Assembly: GCF_954871325.1 (NCBI RefSeq)
Contig: NC_088775.1
Span: 6,301,561-6,365,560 of the forward strand
DNA: 64,000 bases
Reading direction: 5' to 3'
Source of the DNA: Gordionus sp. m RMFG-2023
Lineage: Eukaryota > Nematomorpha > Gordioida > Chordodea > Parachordodidae
Every line of letters begins with the position of its first letter. Position 1 is the first letter of the stretch. A model generated the notes under the pieces. It was not told the origin of the DNA and did not search any database. It saw only the letters and a program-made list of their open reading frames with translations. The translations under genes were made by a program, and so were the position numbers. This document shows positions 1-11,738 of the stretch, piece after piece.

Positions 1-175
1 AAGAAGGAGAGTGGATTGCTGGGCGTGCGGGGGTGAACACAAACTACGGTTTTGCCCAAGTATGGAGTTGACCACAAATAGTAATTCGAGTGCACCAGGG
101 AGGAACATGGTAGAATCGGCGAACACGATGGAGTTAAGGGAGAATTAAAGGGGGGAGGTGTTGTATTATGCAAAG
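1..175 (+). mobile_element. possible 3' end of an LTR-type retroelement (fossil)
   Basis: The first 145 bases are richer in G than the rest of the window. They end in a purine run (147-158) directly followed by TGTTGTATT, which is how the polypurine tract and 3' LTR start of an LTR element look. No protein domain can be named in so short a stretch and the other end lies outside the window, so the family is unknown. Confidence 0.3.
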
Positions 176-714
176 TTAGTTTAAAAAATAGTTGTACTTA
201 TATTTGTTATATGCAAAGATAAATTTTACATTTTTTATATTTTAGGGAATAACATTAATTTAAATGATGGATTTTTATTTTATATGTTTATTTCTTCGAA
301 AAATTATTATGTTTAATATTCAAATGATTATAAAAAAATGAATATATATATTGTTCAATTATTTCAATAAAAAACAGTTAGTTGGAATTTCATAAAAAAG
401 AGAAATTGTTTTGTGTTCATTATAGAATCCTAATTTATTGATAAAAAGAAAAGATTCAGGGTCTTCTACAAAACAAAAAGGTAATACAGTTATTTAATAA
501 AAATAAATTAATTAAAGGAGTTTATATCATATTATTTTAGGTTCGTTGAATAGTAAGTGTTTATTAATTAAATTATTATTAAGATTAATCCTTTGTTTAT
601 TTTATATAGATTTTATTTATCTTGATTCCTGTTACGCTCTCCCAAATAACATTAAGCCCCTGAGCTAGTTCGGATTTGTAACAATCTATATTAAACTTAA
701 TAGAATTATAAAAG
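176..714. other. AT-rich stretch, possible LTR body, no gene
   Basis: No coding potential is visible. If the element at 1-175 is an LTR element, its LTR would occupy the first part of this stretch; an AATAAA word near 367 would fit a polyadenylation signal. Otherwise I see nothing here. Confidence 0.3.
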
Positions 715-860
715 AAGTCTTTCAGGGGGTCAAAAAAATTTATTTTTAGTTCAAGGGGTTAAGATTCCATTAAAAATTTTTTTTTTGCTTCAGGAGGCTT
801 TACAAATTTTCCAGGGAGCTCGAGCCCCTATACGCACCCCCCCCCCCCTTTGTGACGCCA
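715..860. repeat. end of a MITE/hAT-like repeat
   Basis: This stretch contains GGAGCTCGAGCCCC, then a poly-C run, and stops at TGTGACGCCA. The same end is present at 10525-10647 (GGGGCTCGAGCCCC, then a CTGGTGAGGCTACTG end). The reverse complement reads like a hAT-type terminus (CAGT-GGC-GTCACC class). Only one end is seen here, so this is a fragment or a solo terminus. Confidence 0.45.
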
Positions 861-1608
861 AAAGATTGAATTGGACAATCGTTTCATAACCCCGGATACA
901 ATTCAATTTTTTAAATATGTTTTATGAAATAAATTATTTATTTTGAATATATTTAATTTTAATTTTAACAATATGGTAAAAGTGATTTCGATTAAAACTA
1001 ATATGAAACCTGTTATTTTGTGTTTTACTCGCCAAAATAGATTTGAAAAAGATTCGAATATTTTTTTTCTTATAGTAGTTTTACCGATAACAATAACAAT
1101 ATATATTATTTCATAAAAGGTATTATAGTTAATCTCAAAAAGGCCTTTAAAAATAATTTTTCATATTAAAAAAAATATTTTAATATTATAACATTTTATC
1201 ATTTATAACAAATTAGAACTTTTTCTCTTATCCCAAAATGCCCTTTATATTGAAATTATAGCATTTAAAAAAATGTTGGATCAAAATTGATTTAAAATTC
1301 TTTATATATCAAAAAGCACTCAATAAGAAATTTATATTATTTATACACAGTAGCGTATAACAAGAGTGAATTTTCCTCCATCCATCCCAATGGGAAATGT
1401 TGTGTTTTCATAATAATTTTATAATGAAACCAAGAGAAAAGAAAAATTGCTTTCGTATCTTTTGTAAAGATAAAACCCCCTCCTTAATTTTTATATCTTT
1501 GTAAAATAATCTTAGAAATTTGTTCTTCCATTTAAAAAAAAGCTGATGAAAAAATTCCGAAAAATCTACGGATAAACAATACTATATGTACATTTAATTT
1601 TTTAAATT
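861..1608. other. AT-rich intergenic DNA, nothing recognised
   Basis: I see no coding frame, no RNA gene and no repeat shared with the rest of the window until the array-unit flank begins near 1609. Confidence 0.5.
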
Positions 1609-2849
1609 AAATCAAGACAATCCTTTTTTTTTTAAAAAAAAATCAATCCATAAAATATCATTCCTTTCTAGAATAATTAAAGTCTAAAATTTATCTATTT
1701 ATTAAAGGAGGGCTAATATTGTTAAAAAGTCACTGCCGTGACCACGACTTATTCAGGTCTTATTTCTAAAACTCAACCCAAGATTTGGGTTCATCTTTCT
1801 TCCCAAATCAAAGTTTGGATTATTTATTCGACCATAGAATCTCGGTAATATAAATTTAAAAAATAGTTTTCAAAAATCACCTTTTTATTCTAGGCGCATC
1901 TAAAACAAATATGAATTTTATTTTGCATTCATATAAAGCTTCCTGAACGTTTATACCTAAAACCGGTACTAGTACATTAAACAAATGAATCGATTAACCT
2001 TTTATATTCTTCTTCACTAGCCACCACACTTTTCGCTATTTTGAAAATATTTAAGAAGATCTTTATACCTACTCAAAATCTATAAAAAATAAGAAAAACA
2101 ACTTCCTAATCACCCTTTAAGCAGTAGAAGCAACTTAGTGGGGAAAACGGTATCGACCTTACGAAAACCGTATTATATATGCAAAATAAATAATATAAAA
2201 TCAGACCTTAAGCATTTATAAAGCTATAGAAATGAAGTTATTATTAAAATACAAATTTATTTACAAAATGTGCATAGTGTATGAACGGTAAATATAGAAA
2301 TGGTTGCATTAATATTTATTTGTAACATTATTATTTTATATATATCAGTTTCGCCAGCTATAAAAAAAATAAGAATTTAATTAGAATTTATTAAAAAAAT
2401 AAATTATTTTCTAATAGAAATATGCTTAAAATGTAAGTGCCGTTCCACTTTATGTAATGATGCATTTGCTTTGTAACCCCCCTCCCCTCCCCGTTATCGA
2501 AGATATATTTTTCTCTTTCTCAACTTGCGTAAATCAATATAATTATATAATATATCAAGGGATGCAAATTCGTATTTTAAAATAATTAGTTTCACAGCAT
2601 AAAATTAATTGATTGCATTTATATTCAAAATTCGTAGTTTAATTGAAGGATTTTGCAGTTTCTTTTTTAAAAGATATAAAAGCTAATCCATTAAAAATGT
2701 ATACTCATTTTTAACATATCTCAATCTTGACCTATAATTCTTTTTAACTTTTAGCCTTTCCCTCTTTACCATGCTACTTGTTTTATAAAGATAACATCAG
2801 GGAAAAATTGTCTTGGAGGTGCTAAAACTTATTAACCAATGATATCAAC
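1609..2849 (+). repeat. 5' flank module of array unit 1
   Basis: This sequence is homologous to 12424-14365 and 31386-32708, and in part to 25690-26444. Shared landmarks are the start word near AATCAAGACAATCC, a T-rich block, TTTTTATTCTAGGC, CTTACGAAAACCG, the C-rich tract at 2477-2492 and the GGAGGTGCTAAAA block. It is non-coding, always precedes a receptor gene copy, and marks the tandem duplication unit. Confidence 0.7.
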
Positions 2850-3008
2850 TAGTGTTGTTAAACGGCTCAATTTGAGCTGACTTTTGCCTAAATCGGGATT
2901 GATTTTTGATAAGAGATGTCCTCGTTCTGCTATCTATATTTTTCTAAATAAAATATTGAGTTAGCCGTTTTTAAAAATTGGCTCAAATCGAGCCGTTTAA
3001 CAACACTG
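2850..3008. mobile_element. palindromic MITE (AGTGTTGTTAAACGGCTC family)
   Basis: About 28-bp inverted ends (TAGTGTTGTTAAACGGCTC at the left, its complement at the right) enclose about 100 bp. The flanks ATATCAAC and ATACCAAT agree at 6 of 8 positions, which fits an 8-bp hAT-type target duplication. Relatives sit at the matching place of other units (11196-11334, 14366-14545, 26445-26663, 32709-32885), so the insertion is older than the duplications. Confidence 0.75.
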
Positions 3009-3309
3009 ATACCAATTTTTCAAATATGGTAAAATAATATATTCCTTCTTAGTAAAGGAAATATTTAACATTGGGAACAGATTGAACGGTTCATAAAAGA
3101 TACGCTGAAAATAAATATGTGCAAATTAGGAAGAGAGAAAAATAAATTCAGATATGATATTTTTTTAAGAAAATATATATATAAATATTAATTTTAAGTG
3201 CTTATGTAAAGACTAGTTGAAGAATAGGAGGCCCAAATTTGTACGTATTAGGCAATGTTTTGATAAAAAGATATGTTAAAGTTGCAAAATTGTTGATATT
3301 GGGAAAATA

Positions 3310-3620
3310 TTTTGTTTTCATTTGAAATTATAAATTATCTTGCTGAGATCCACTTAATTTGATATCGTCTACAATTTGTTTAATTGATAATATAATAAAT
3401 GAATGTGTAAATTTTTGAGAATCTTGAATAATATTATATTAATTTTGATATATTTTTACATTAAGTTGTAATGTTTTGTTATGTTTTGAAATTGTAAATT
3501 ATCTCTGAGATGCACTTATTAAATTGTTAACATCTACATTTTGTTCATATGATAATACAATTGGTGTAGGTGTATATTTTGGAGAATCGAGTAATATTAT
3601 ATAAATTTTGTGTTAATCCT
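3310..3620. repeat. tandem repeat, two units of about 164 bp
   Basis: The block beginning TTTTGTTTTCATTTGAAATT at 3310 recurs at 3474 as TTTTGTTATGTTTTGAAATT, and the two align along their length (TAAATTATCT, GAGAT-CACTTA, GATAATA-AAT, TTTTTGAGAATC against TTTTGGAGAATC). Only two units are present. No coding potential is visible. Confidence 0.65.
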
Positions 3621-3704
3621 ATATTAATTTCCAAGTCGTCCAGAATTTCAAGTAAATTCATTAAAGGCTCATCTCTAATTTTTCAATATCAAATTTTGAA
3701 ATTT

Positions 3705-3890
3705 ATATCATATTTTTTTCTCGAAATTTCGAGATTATAATGCAAAACCCCATGAAGAATTATTTAAAAAGAAGCAATTGCATAGTTTTTTTTAAAATTG
3801 AAATGCACAGTCTACCTTTATATTATTATAGTTTATTATTTTATTTAATGCAATCTATTTTAGTTAAATGCAGATTTTTTTTATATATAC
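3705..3890 (-). repeat. inverted copy of the receptor-gene proximal promoter
   Basis: Read on the minus strand, this matches the stretch just upstream of the receptor genes (about 5600-5760, and better 14640-14810): ACTGTGCATTTCAATT, the TTTTTAAATAATT block, CATGGGGTTTT and CTCGAAATTTCGAG. It carries no gene body. With the direct copy at 5600-5760 it brackets the reverse-transcriptase relic, so unit 1 has been rearranged by an inverted duplication. Confidence 0.65.
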
Positions 3891-3989
3891 ACTATTTTAA
3901 ATAAATTTCTAGAAATAAATTTTTTTTAAAAATTTTATGCCCACTATAATCTCATTAAAGTTTCCTTCCCATTTTCAGGGAAACTACCA

Positions 3990-5285
3990 ATAAACAATAT
4001 CTTTTTTTAAAAAAATATACCTACCTTTACCCATTCAGCACACGAATAATAATATTTTACTTAGGGCTTTAGGACCCTTTAGATTGGAATAACTTTTTAA
4101 TAAGCAAAAAACTTACTCTCCTTTTAAATATACCCAAAAATGTGAGAAATCTGATTATTGGCAATTTATCTGAGATAACCGGTTCTTTAAATATGAATTT
4201 TAACTCACCCCTTGCTTGGGAGAACTCCCTTAGTTTTCCTTATAAAGTGTTAACTAAGGCTGATAAATTCCTCCTTAATTTAATGCAATATAAATGAAAT
4301 ACTAAGCTTTGATACTCTGGTTTTATCCAAGTATGGAGATTTAAATTCTCTCCTTCTGATGCTCATATTTTGAAATGCAAACCTATCTCTAGAAAGATAA
4401 ACATAGGTGATGTTACAGGGCACCTTAATTCAGCCATGTCATCTGAAAAAAGGGACCCATCTAATGAACCTTGCTACTTTATCTCCTCCTAATTTATTGC
4501 GCAAAGTTGATTTTAAATATGCCTTTGATGTATAGCCCTGCCTTTTCCTCGAAATTCTCTGAAAGATTTTTTGACTATTTCTATTATATAAATTCCAGTT
4601 ATGAGAATTATTTAGTTTTTGAGGATAAGGTTTTGAATTCCGAGGAGGGTACTCTACAAGGGGATCATTTAGATCCTCTCCTTTTTTTGCTATTAAAGTC
4701 ATCGTTTCTACTAAAGTTCAATTTAATCTTGAACTTAACCTTTGGAATCTGAACGACGGAACCCTATGTGGTCCAAAGGCTAATGTGTTAGAGACCATTA
4801 ATTTCTTAATTAATGAATCCAAAACTATAGGTCTTGTTTTAAATATGGATAAAACAGAAATTAGTTTTTTAAATGGGTCCTCATCAGAAAATTGGGAATC
4901 AATCTCCCTATTAGGATCCCGTTAAATTGTGCTATACCCTTAATAGCAAGCCTAGAGAAAGTAACTCCTTGTTTAACTAAATTGGAAGCAATATTGCGTA
5001 ATATTCCCGCCTATCAATCTTTATATTCAATAAAAAAATCTTATGGCTTCTCAAAATTTTACATCTTTTTAGGGGTTCATCTTCATTTTTAAACATTTCC
5101 TTCCTTTCCGCCCTGGACATGAACATCAAAAACTTCTTGAGGTTATCTTAAACCAACGTGGTTTAGGGGTTCTTTCTCTCAATTTAGTTTCTTTATCAGC
5201 CTTCTTGTCTTCTCGTCTTCAATACGAGGAAGTTATAAGTATGTTTTGAGGGATAGGGATAGTCTCTCTCATTCCCATGTTACTT
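3990..5285 (+). mobile_element. reverse transcriptase relic, family uncertain
   Basis: Broken frames spell reverse-transcriptase landmarks in order: KVDFKYAFDV (about 4503-4535), EEGTLQGDHLDPLLF (about 4645-4690), a NLNDGTL block in place of WYLDDGT (about 4750-4780), and GLVLNMDKTEI (about 4830-4863). The same protein type appears at 23690-24230. This RT class (K-x-DF-x-NAF, EG-x-x-QGDPL-x-PLLF, WYLDDGT) looks non-LTR-like, but I cannot name the clade. The relic has many breaks, no recognisable ends, and interrupts the flank of array unit 1; unit sequence resumes at about 5286. Confidence 0.6.
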
Positions 5286-5933
5286 GTTCAATTGTCTCTG
5301 AGGCAACTTATTAAACAATGATAACCACTAGTGCTGTTAAATGGTTCGATTTAAGCCGATTTTAAAAAGGCTAATTCAATATTTTAGCCAGAAAAGATAT
5401 TATCAAACCGAGATTTCGCTATATCATAACCGTTGTGCTATCGAAGATCAAAATATTCATGTTAGGTATTCCAAACATAATGGGATACATTTCCGGTAAA
5501 ATCAGATTTTTAAATTTAATAAAACGCGCTCAAAAGATGATATTAAGTTGAAAAAATAACATATTGGCGGAAAAAACCCATTGCCGCTAACATATATATA
5601 AAAAACTGCATTTCAACAAAAAGAATGTAATAATTTAAAAAAATTAACCATAATATAAGATTGTGCATTTCAATTAAAAAACTTCGCAATTGGTTCTCTT
5701 TTAAATAATTTTTTATGGGGGTTTCCCTATATTTTCGAAATCTCGAAAAAAATAATATTATTATGGCCGTTAAATATGCTGTAAATACGCAATATATTTA
5801 ATTATTTACAAATAAAAATAATGAATTTCAATTGAATTTAATTTGAATTTTTTATTTTTAAATTCATAGCGGCGGCCCATTATAAATAATTAGTTAATAT
5901 ATTTGTTAAATCTTATTGGTCGGTTCATAATTT
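5286..5933 (+). repeat. resumed 5' flank of unit 1 with two MITE pieces
   Basis: Unit sequence restarts with CTCTGAGGCAACTTATTAAA, which repeats the block already seen at 2815-2840. A half MITE of the AGTGTTGTTAAACGGCTC family follows at 5334-5400. Then comes one arm of the foldback family (5461-5593, with ATTTCCGGTAAAATCAGATT and CCGCTAACATATA). The final 300 bp is the proximal promoter shared by all full-length copies. Confidence 0.6.
5880..5889 (+). promoter_or_regulatory. TATA-like box of receptor copy 1
   Basis: The TATAAATAA word lies about 50 bp before the ATG. The same word and spacing occur in copies 3 (14970), 4 (27434), 5 (33291) and 8 (60273). With a start site about 30 bp further on, the leader would be only about 20 nt. 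Conservation among paralogs supports it, but no transcript has been seen. Confidence 0.5.
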
Positions 5934-7423
5934 ATGGAAGAACATCAGCTTTGTTTTAAATATTCCTCGATAGAATTACTTGACAATTACAAGATAAACA
6001 GAGTTATTACAATTTTCTGTATATTTATTTTGATTTCGGGATTCACTGGAAATTTATTTGGAGTAATTTTCCAATTTAATCCATCCGTAATTATTGATTT
6101 ATGTGCTGATCTCAAAGGCTTCATTAAATATGCGAAGAATTTGATTAAAACTCTGAAAAAATCAACTGGAAAATGGTTTAGGAATAGATCACCTACTCCA
6201 TTTATTTCGTCTTCAGACCCTCAAAATTTGTTGGCAATAAATACAGGGTGTGGAAATAATTGTATATTCTCCTCTAATAGAATAAAGCATAATGTTAATG
6301 TTAATCAATATTTGTTAAAGTGGTTTTTCTTAATAAATTTTATGAATGTTTTGGGGTTGATCATTTCACCTTTGCTCAAAATTTACGGGCGTGAGCATTC
6401 AGAGAATCTTTTCTGGACTTCTAAAGGATGGATAACATATTTGGCAAATCATTATCCCATATCGAAATCATTGATACATTTTGGTTTCTTTATTTATTTA
6501 CTCTTATTAGCGATTCAACTGATTGCAGTTGTATTTTCATTTAAATACATTTTATTAGTTAATATTAAAAGAGTCAGAATTGCTTGCTCTTGAGTCTCAC
6601 ATATTGGATCATTTGGTATTTCCCGACTTACAAATGGTTTATTTTGTATAAGACAAAATTATGTATAACTTCAGCAAGCGGAGGAAATAAATCTTACACA
6701 GAAGTTGATGCCTATTATTATCTAATCCGAAAATTTGGACCCCAGGACACTAACTCTAAGAATCTTTGGATAACTTACCAAATTTGCAGAGAGGTTTTTG
6801 CTGTGCTAATGCACTTTTCTCTGATAATTATATGCAAAATTATACTTATCAAAAAAGGTATAAAAGTTGCGGATAATATTTATAAATCATACAATAGTTA
6901 GCATGTTATAAGCATGTCTACCAATTAAATTAAAGAAGACTGTAATGGTATTAATAGTAATGTTGACAAATTTAAAAATCCAAATTTTCATTTTATTGAT
7001 ACAATTCGGGATGATCCCATCCTTATTCAAAATTATAATTTAACTGAAAATGGATTAAAGCCAACTGGATCTCAAAGTAAAACAGTTAACCGCAAACCTT
7101 CTGGAATAAACTCATCTAGTAGATGGCACTCTAAAAAGTTATCCGAAAATAAGCAACACATTAAAACATTAACCATCTTAACATTACAATTTGTACTTTT
7201 TTTGCTTCCAGCATCCGTCATTCAAATGGTAATAGATATTTTGGTTCCGAAATATTCTTACAAATCTCTTTCTAATATTTATCAATTTTTTGTAGCGTTA
7301 GAATATGTATACATTAGTTGTGCCTTTTATTTTAACTTATTGTTCAATTCCAATTACAGGCTCTTGGTCATAGATAGATTGAAGAATTACATCGGAATTT
7401 TAAAAACAATCTTTCAAAATTAA
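5934..7423 (+). pseudogene. receptor copy 1, FMRFamide-receptor-like 7TM pseudogene
   Basis: The frame opens with MEEHQLCFKYSSIELLDNYK and runs through TM1 (GFTGNLFGVIF), the long first loop, TM2, TM3 (AIQLIAVVFSFKY) and TM4. Compared with intact copy 6 there is a one-base loss in GCTATGCTC near 6583, which ends the first frame at 6593. The rest follows in the next frame, with stop codons at 6899 and 6926 at the start of the third inner loop. TM6 and TM7 remain open to the stop at 7423. Three lesions make a full-length product impossible. The TM5 stretch WITYQICREVFAVLM is the same as in the other copies, so decay is recent. The family call is made from copy 6. Confidence 0.8.
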
Positions 7424-7828
7424 AGTTTTGCCATTCAACAATATAAACTTAATCATTTAATTATATTTATATATTATTAGATACCGTTTTTATGTTATAA
7501 TTTTATATCTACCTATTTTTCTTTTAATCAAATTTAAATGTAAAGTATTATTTTGTCCGCAAACTATTTATCTTGTTAATAAATAAAGTTCCGAAATAAA
7601 TAATACACTTATCTTTTGGCTGTTAGAAATTTACGAAACCAGAAATTCTTCATCCAGGCAGAGAAATTTGAAGTCAAAATCATAAGATATTTTTTTAAAA
7701 CTAATGGCATATGAGATGATAATCATTTATGGATGCAGTGGCTTAACTACCGAGTGTGATTTTTGGTCAGGACACACCCTAATACAGAATGTTTACACAA
7801 AGCATAGTTTTAAATTGAAAAAATGTAT
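7424..7828 (+). repeat. 3' flank of receptor copy 1 with poly(A) signals
   Basis: This is homologous to the 3' flanks of copies 6 and 8. Overlapping AATAAA words at 7578-7587, about 155 bp after the stop, are conserved at 52231-52240 and 61965-61974 and are the likely polyadenylation signals. The shared GCAGTGGCTTAACTACCGAGTGTGA block follows as two words at about 7736-7762. No gene is seen. Confidence 0.55.
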
Positions 7829-8217
7829 TTTAAATGTACTTTGTTCAACTTCATCTTACTCTGTCTAGAATATCATCACCCTCATTATTTCTTCTATTTC
7901 CATTATTTAAAGCAGTCATCTCAAAATTAATAGCTCTTCTTTCCTCATTATCTAATAAATATAAGATAAATAAGTAAAAAAATGTTTTTATTAAATATAC
8001 TTTGTTCACCTTCAACCCATTCATTGCCCTCTCTTTATTTTGTCTAAAATATTATCAACATCAATATTGTTTCTTATATTATTATTAAGCATTTATCTCA
8101 AAATCAATATCTCTTCATTCTACATTACCTAATAAATATAAAATAAATGAGTAAAAGGTGTTTTAATTAAATTCAACTCTAACTCTTTCAATGCCTCCCC
8201 TTCTTTTGTCTAAGAGG
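7829..8217. repeat. tandem repeat, about 2.3 units of 160-175 bp
   Basis: Units begin with TAAATGTACTTTGTTCA (7831), TAAATATACTTTGTTCA (7992) and TAAATTCAACTC (8168). Each carries a TTTTGTCTAA-type block, a TCATCTCAAAATTAAT-type block and CTAATAAATATAA-ATAA. The third unit is cut short just before the hAT element at 8277. Confidence 0.7.
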
Positions 8218-8276
8218 TATAAATAAATTAATAAATTATTAATATAGTTAATTAGTGATTCGAACTCGGTTAACAC

Positions 8277-10044
8277 CAGTGACGAAGCGTCAAGTTTACT
8301 ACTAGGGAAGCAATCAAAAAAATATTTTTATTTTAGTCAAACTCAAACATAATTAAGATTTATAAATAAGTGGTATTCGTCTTTGTTTTTGTGTAAAATG
8401 ATCAAGTACTCGATTATAAAAGTTATCGCTAGATTTTAAATTTTATAATAATTTTTTTTCAATCGAAATCAAAGATAGATTTGATAATCGATTTTAGCGC
8501 ATCCTGTTTCTGCAATAAGATTTGATTCTTTTTAAAGATGAAAAACTCCGTTCTGCACTTGCTGTTGTTAAAGTCAAAGTTAAGATAAATTTGCATAATT
8601 TAAAAAACTCTTTAAAACTTTTCATAAAATCGGTGCATATAAAAATTGAAGTATTTCATTAACATTCTTTTTCTTTCTAAATTAAACATCCGGAAACACT
8701 ACCTTTAATTCGGTTTCCAGCTTGTGTAAGTCGAAAAATTGAGAATAAGTGTCGTTTAAATTATCTAATAAATATTTTCGGAAATTTTGATTATTTGGAA
8801 TTTACTAATATCTAACAATTCGACGAATTTAATATTTTTTGGTGTAAGACATATGAAATAGAATTAATCAAATCATTTTGAATATTGCTTGATAGTTCAA
8901 TAAAAACTGCACTATTTCTAAAGATGTTTTAATAGTAAATTTTCTTCCGCGAGCAACTAAATTAATTCAATATAATTTCCTCTATTTACTAAATTAGAAG
9001 ATTCATCATCACCACGGAATACGAGCTCCTGAATTCCAAGAATATTTTTAATATTTCTATATTTGATTTGACTTTAGAATTATGCTGTTCGATTGATATT
9101 GCGCATCGAATCTATCATATTTTCAATACGATTTTGGCCAAATGTTTTTATTGAATCATCGACTGCAAATGAGCGGTTGATTCTTTGCCTATTTAACTGA
9201 ATCCTTTGAAAATTATTCATATCCGAATTAATCTTTTATGTATGCATTCCAAAGCATAATTTTTCCTTTGGGAATAATAGGCAGTGAGTCCCAACAATCA
9301 TAGATGAATATAGAGAAAATTCACATCCAGTGAGCCGATTCATATTTGTAATTGTCTAGTAATTTAATCGATAGAATAATTACGGATGCAAAGTTTTGAT
9401 TTCCTTCTATAAGATTTGTAAAATTGGTTTTGGTCATTCCTGTTGTTCAAAGGCTAATCAATTTTTTCGCATCAAAATTTCTTGAGCTAAATGTATAATG
9501 TTAATAAATTTTCAATAATACAATTACAATATATTAAACATTAATTACAGCATATTTTAAAAACGAAAAATTTTTTATATAAAAAGTAAGTGAAAAAAAT
9601 ATTATATAAAAAAATTTGTTTCTCTTTCATTTATTAAAAAAATAAGCATTATTTTTATTTGCTTCGCCAATGCTTATTTTTTAATGGTAAAATTACACAA
9701 TACCATGACATAATTTTCTCTTTATTTATTAAAAAAATAAGCAATATTAAATTTAGCTTTCCTCAATGTATATTATTTTTAGCGTAGTAAAAATAATAGT
9801 AAATTTTTTCAATGTAGTAAAAATAATAGTAACTTATTTTAACGTAGTAAAAATAATAATATTTCTTAATATAGTGAAAATAATATTAAAACGTTATAAA
9901 AATTATATTAATCGTTTTTAACGAAATCAGTTTAGTTTATTTAGCATAGTACAAAGATTATATTAAGTTTATTTAAAAATTTTGTAAGAAAAATTTTAAG
10001 GGAAGCAATGCTTCCCTTGCTTCTATGAACGCTTAACGTCACTG
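8277..10044 (-). mobile_element. hAT transposon, complete ends, decayed transposase
   Basis: Inverted ends start CAGTGACGAAGCGTCAAG (left) and, reversed, CAGTGACGTTAAGCGTTC (right), both followed by GGGAAGCA. The flanks GTTAACAC (8269-8276) and GTTAACAA (10045-10052) match at 7 of 8 positions, the hAT target length. On the minus strand around 8440-8610 the C-terminal dimerisation region reads TTASAERSFSSLKRIKSY, typical of the ZMYM/P52rIPK-like hAT lineage. Upstream frames (about 9060-9200) are weak and interrupted. At 1768 bp it is shorter than an active hAT, so it is an internally deleted, dead copy. A second end of this family lies at 19385-19626. Confidence 0.85.
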
Positions 10045-10052
10045 GTTAACAA

Positions 10053-10524
10053 ATCACAATATTAAATTGGAATTTATTTTATTTTATTTTCAATTAATAA
10101 ATGATTATATTTGTATAATTAGGGCTATAAAATAATTTAAATAATAAAAATCAACTAAGCTTCAACTGTTAATGCTTGAATTGATATTTGGACATTATTA
10201 TTACATATATAACATGTTTTTTATTTGTCATATAATATCATAATTTAATATCAAATTTCAAAATATAATGATTCTATAATATCGAAAATAGAATGTATAA
10301 TTCTAAAATAATAATATACATATAAATAATATAAAATTATTATAACTATGAAGTGATATTGATATTCCATTTTTAACACAAAATTGCAATTGATAGCATA
10401 GTAAAAATATAATTTATAGTATTAATCTAATAATTAAAATAATACTCATTTAATAGAAATTTATATAGTATTATTAATTTTTTAAAAATAATATAAAATC
10501 TATATGTAATAAATAATAGAATTC
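10053..10524. other. very AT-rich stretch, nothing recognised
   Basis: There is no coding frame of interest and no repeat shared with other parts of the window. Confidence 0.5.
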
Positions 10525-10647
10525 TGGTGGCTTTTAATTTTTTTTCTTTTCAGGGGGCTATTAAACATTAAGATTAATTGTTCAAGGGACTATTCAAATA
10601 TTTGAAGGGGCTCGAGCCCCTGCATGCAACCCCTGGTGAGGCTACTG
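10525..10647. repeat. end of a MITE/hAT-like repeat, second copy
   Basis: This matches 715-860: a CAGGGGGCTATT line, GGGGCTCGAGCCCC, a GCATGCAACCCC block and a terminus at GTGAGGCTACTG. Only this end is visible. Confidence 0.5.
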
Positions 10648-10839
10648 GATCCCAAATTATTAATAGGAAAATTTCTTTTAAAATATAATAATTCATGTTT
10701 TTTGGTAACTTCCTCTTCCTTTTTTATATGAATTTAGATTATATTATATTATAGTTTAATTGGAATATGGTAATATATATCATATATGAAATTCTAATAT
10801 TTTATTATGTAAATCTTATATTTTAATATAAAATTGTAA

Positions 10840-11738
10840 CTAAATCGATGTCTCGAGGATGCAAATATATTTTAAAATAAATTATAATTAGATTGATAAG
10901 CATGATTTAAATGCATATTGGTAGGTTAATTTAATCAATATATTTATTCATCGATTATATTTCAGAGTATTTGACCTGATTTGACCATGTCAAATATTTC
11001 TTCGGTTAATTCTACGAATTTGACCGGTCAATTGACCTACTTGCCAACCCTGATTAAAAATATATATTCATATTTAAGATATACTAACCTTGACTTATAT
11101 CGCTTTCTAACTTTATCATCCCACTGTTCTATAAAGGTAAATTTAGCAAAGAATTGTCTCGGAGGCGCGAAGCTTTATTAAACAATGATATTAACTAATA
11201 CTGTTAAAGAGCTCGACTTGAGCCTATTTTTAAAAACGGGCTAACTCAATATTTTAGGGGAAATGATATTGCCTAAACTTCGAGATTTCTCTAATAGATG
11301 TCCTAGGCTCAGATCGAGCCGTTTAACAACACTAATCAACTTGGCGAATAAAATATCTTATATTTTATTAAAATAATATATACAATATAAAAACTGCATT
11401 TCAATAAAATGAAGTGTAATTAATTGAAATAATGAACTATCATAAACTGTGCATTTCAATTAAAGAAACTAAGCAAATGCTTCTCCTTTAAATAATACTT
11501 CATGGAGTTTTCCATTAAATTCTCGAAATTTAGAATAAAAAAAATATATATTTATTTATAATTAAGTGAAATTGTATTATTATTTTTTTTTCACCGCAAA
11601 ATATGCTGTAACTATGCAATATATTCAATTATTTACAAATAAAAATAATAAATTTTATATTATTGGATTTGAATTTTATTTTTTTAAAGAAATTCATAGC
11701 CTTGCGCATTATAAATAATTATGGTCAATTCATAATTT
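10840..11738 (+). repeat. 5' flank of unit 2 with palindromic MITE
   Basis: This is the downstream half of the shared unit flank, entering near the GAGGATGCAAAT block (compare 2557 and 14075). The palindromic MITE lies at 11196-11334 with ends TAATACTGTTAAAGAGCTC and GAGCCGTTTAACAACACTA. The TATAAATAA word is at 11710, only 29 bp before the ATG, because about 25 bp between box and ATG has been lost in this copy. Confidence 0.6.

Noticed and set aside
10981-11181. 66-codon open frame upstream of copy 2
   Set aside because: It lies in the duplicated unit flank and is not open in the other units.
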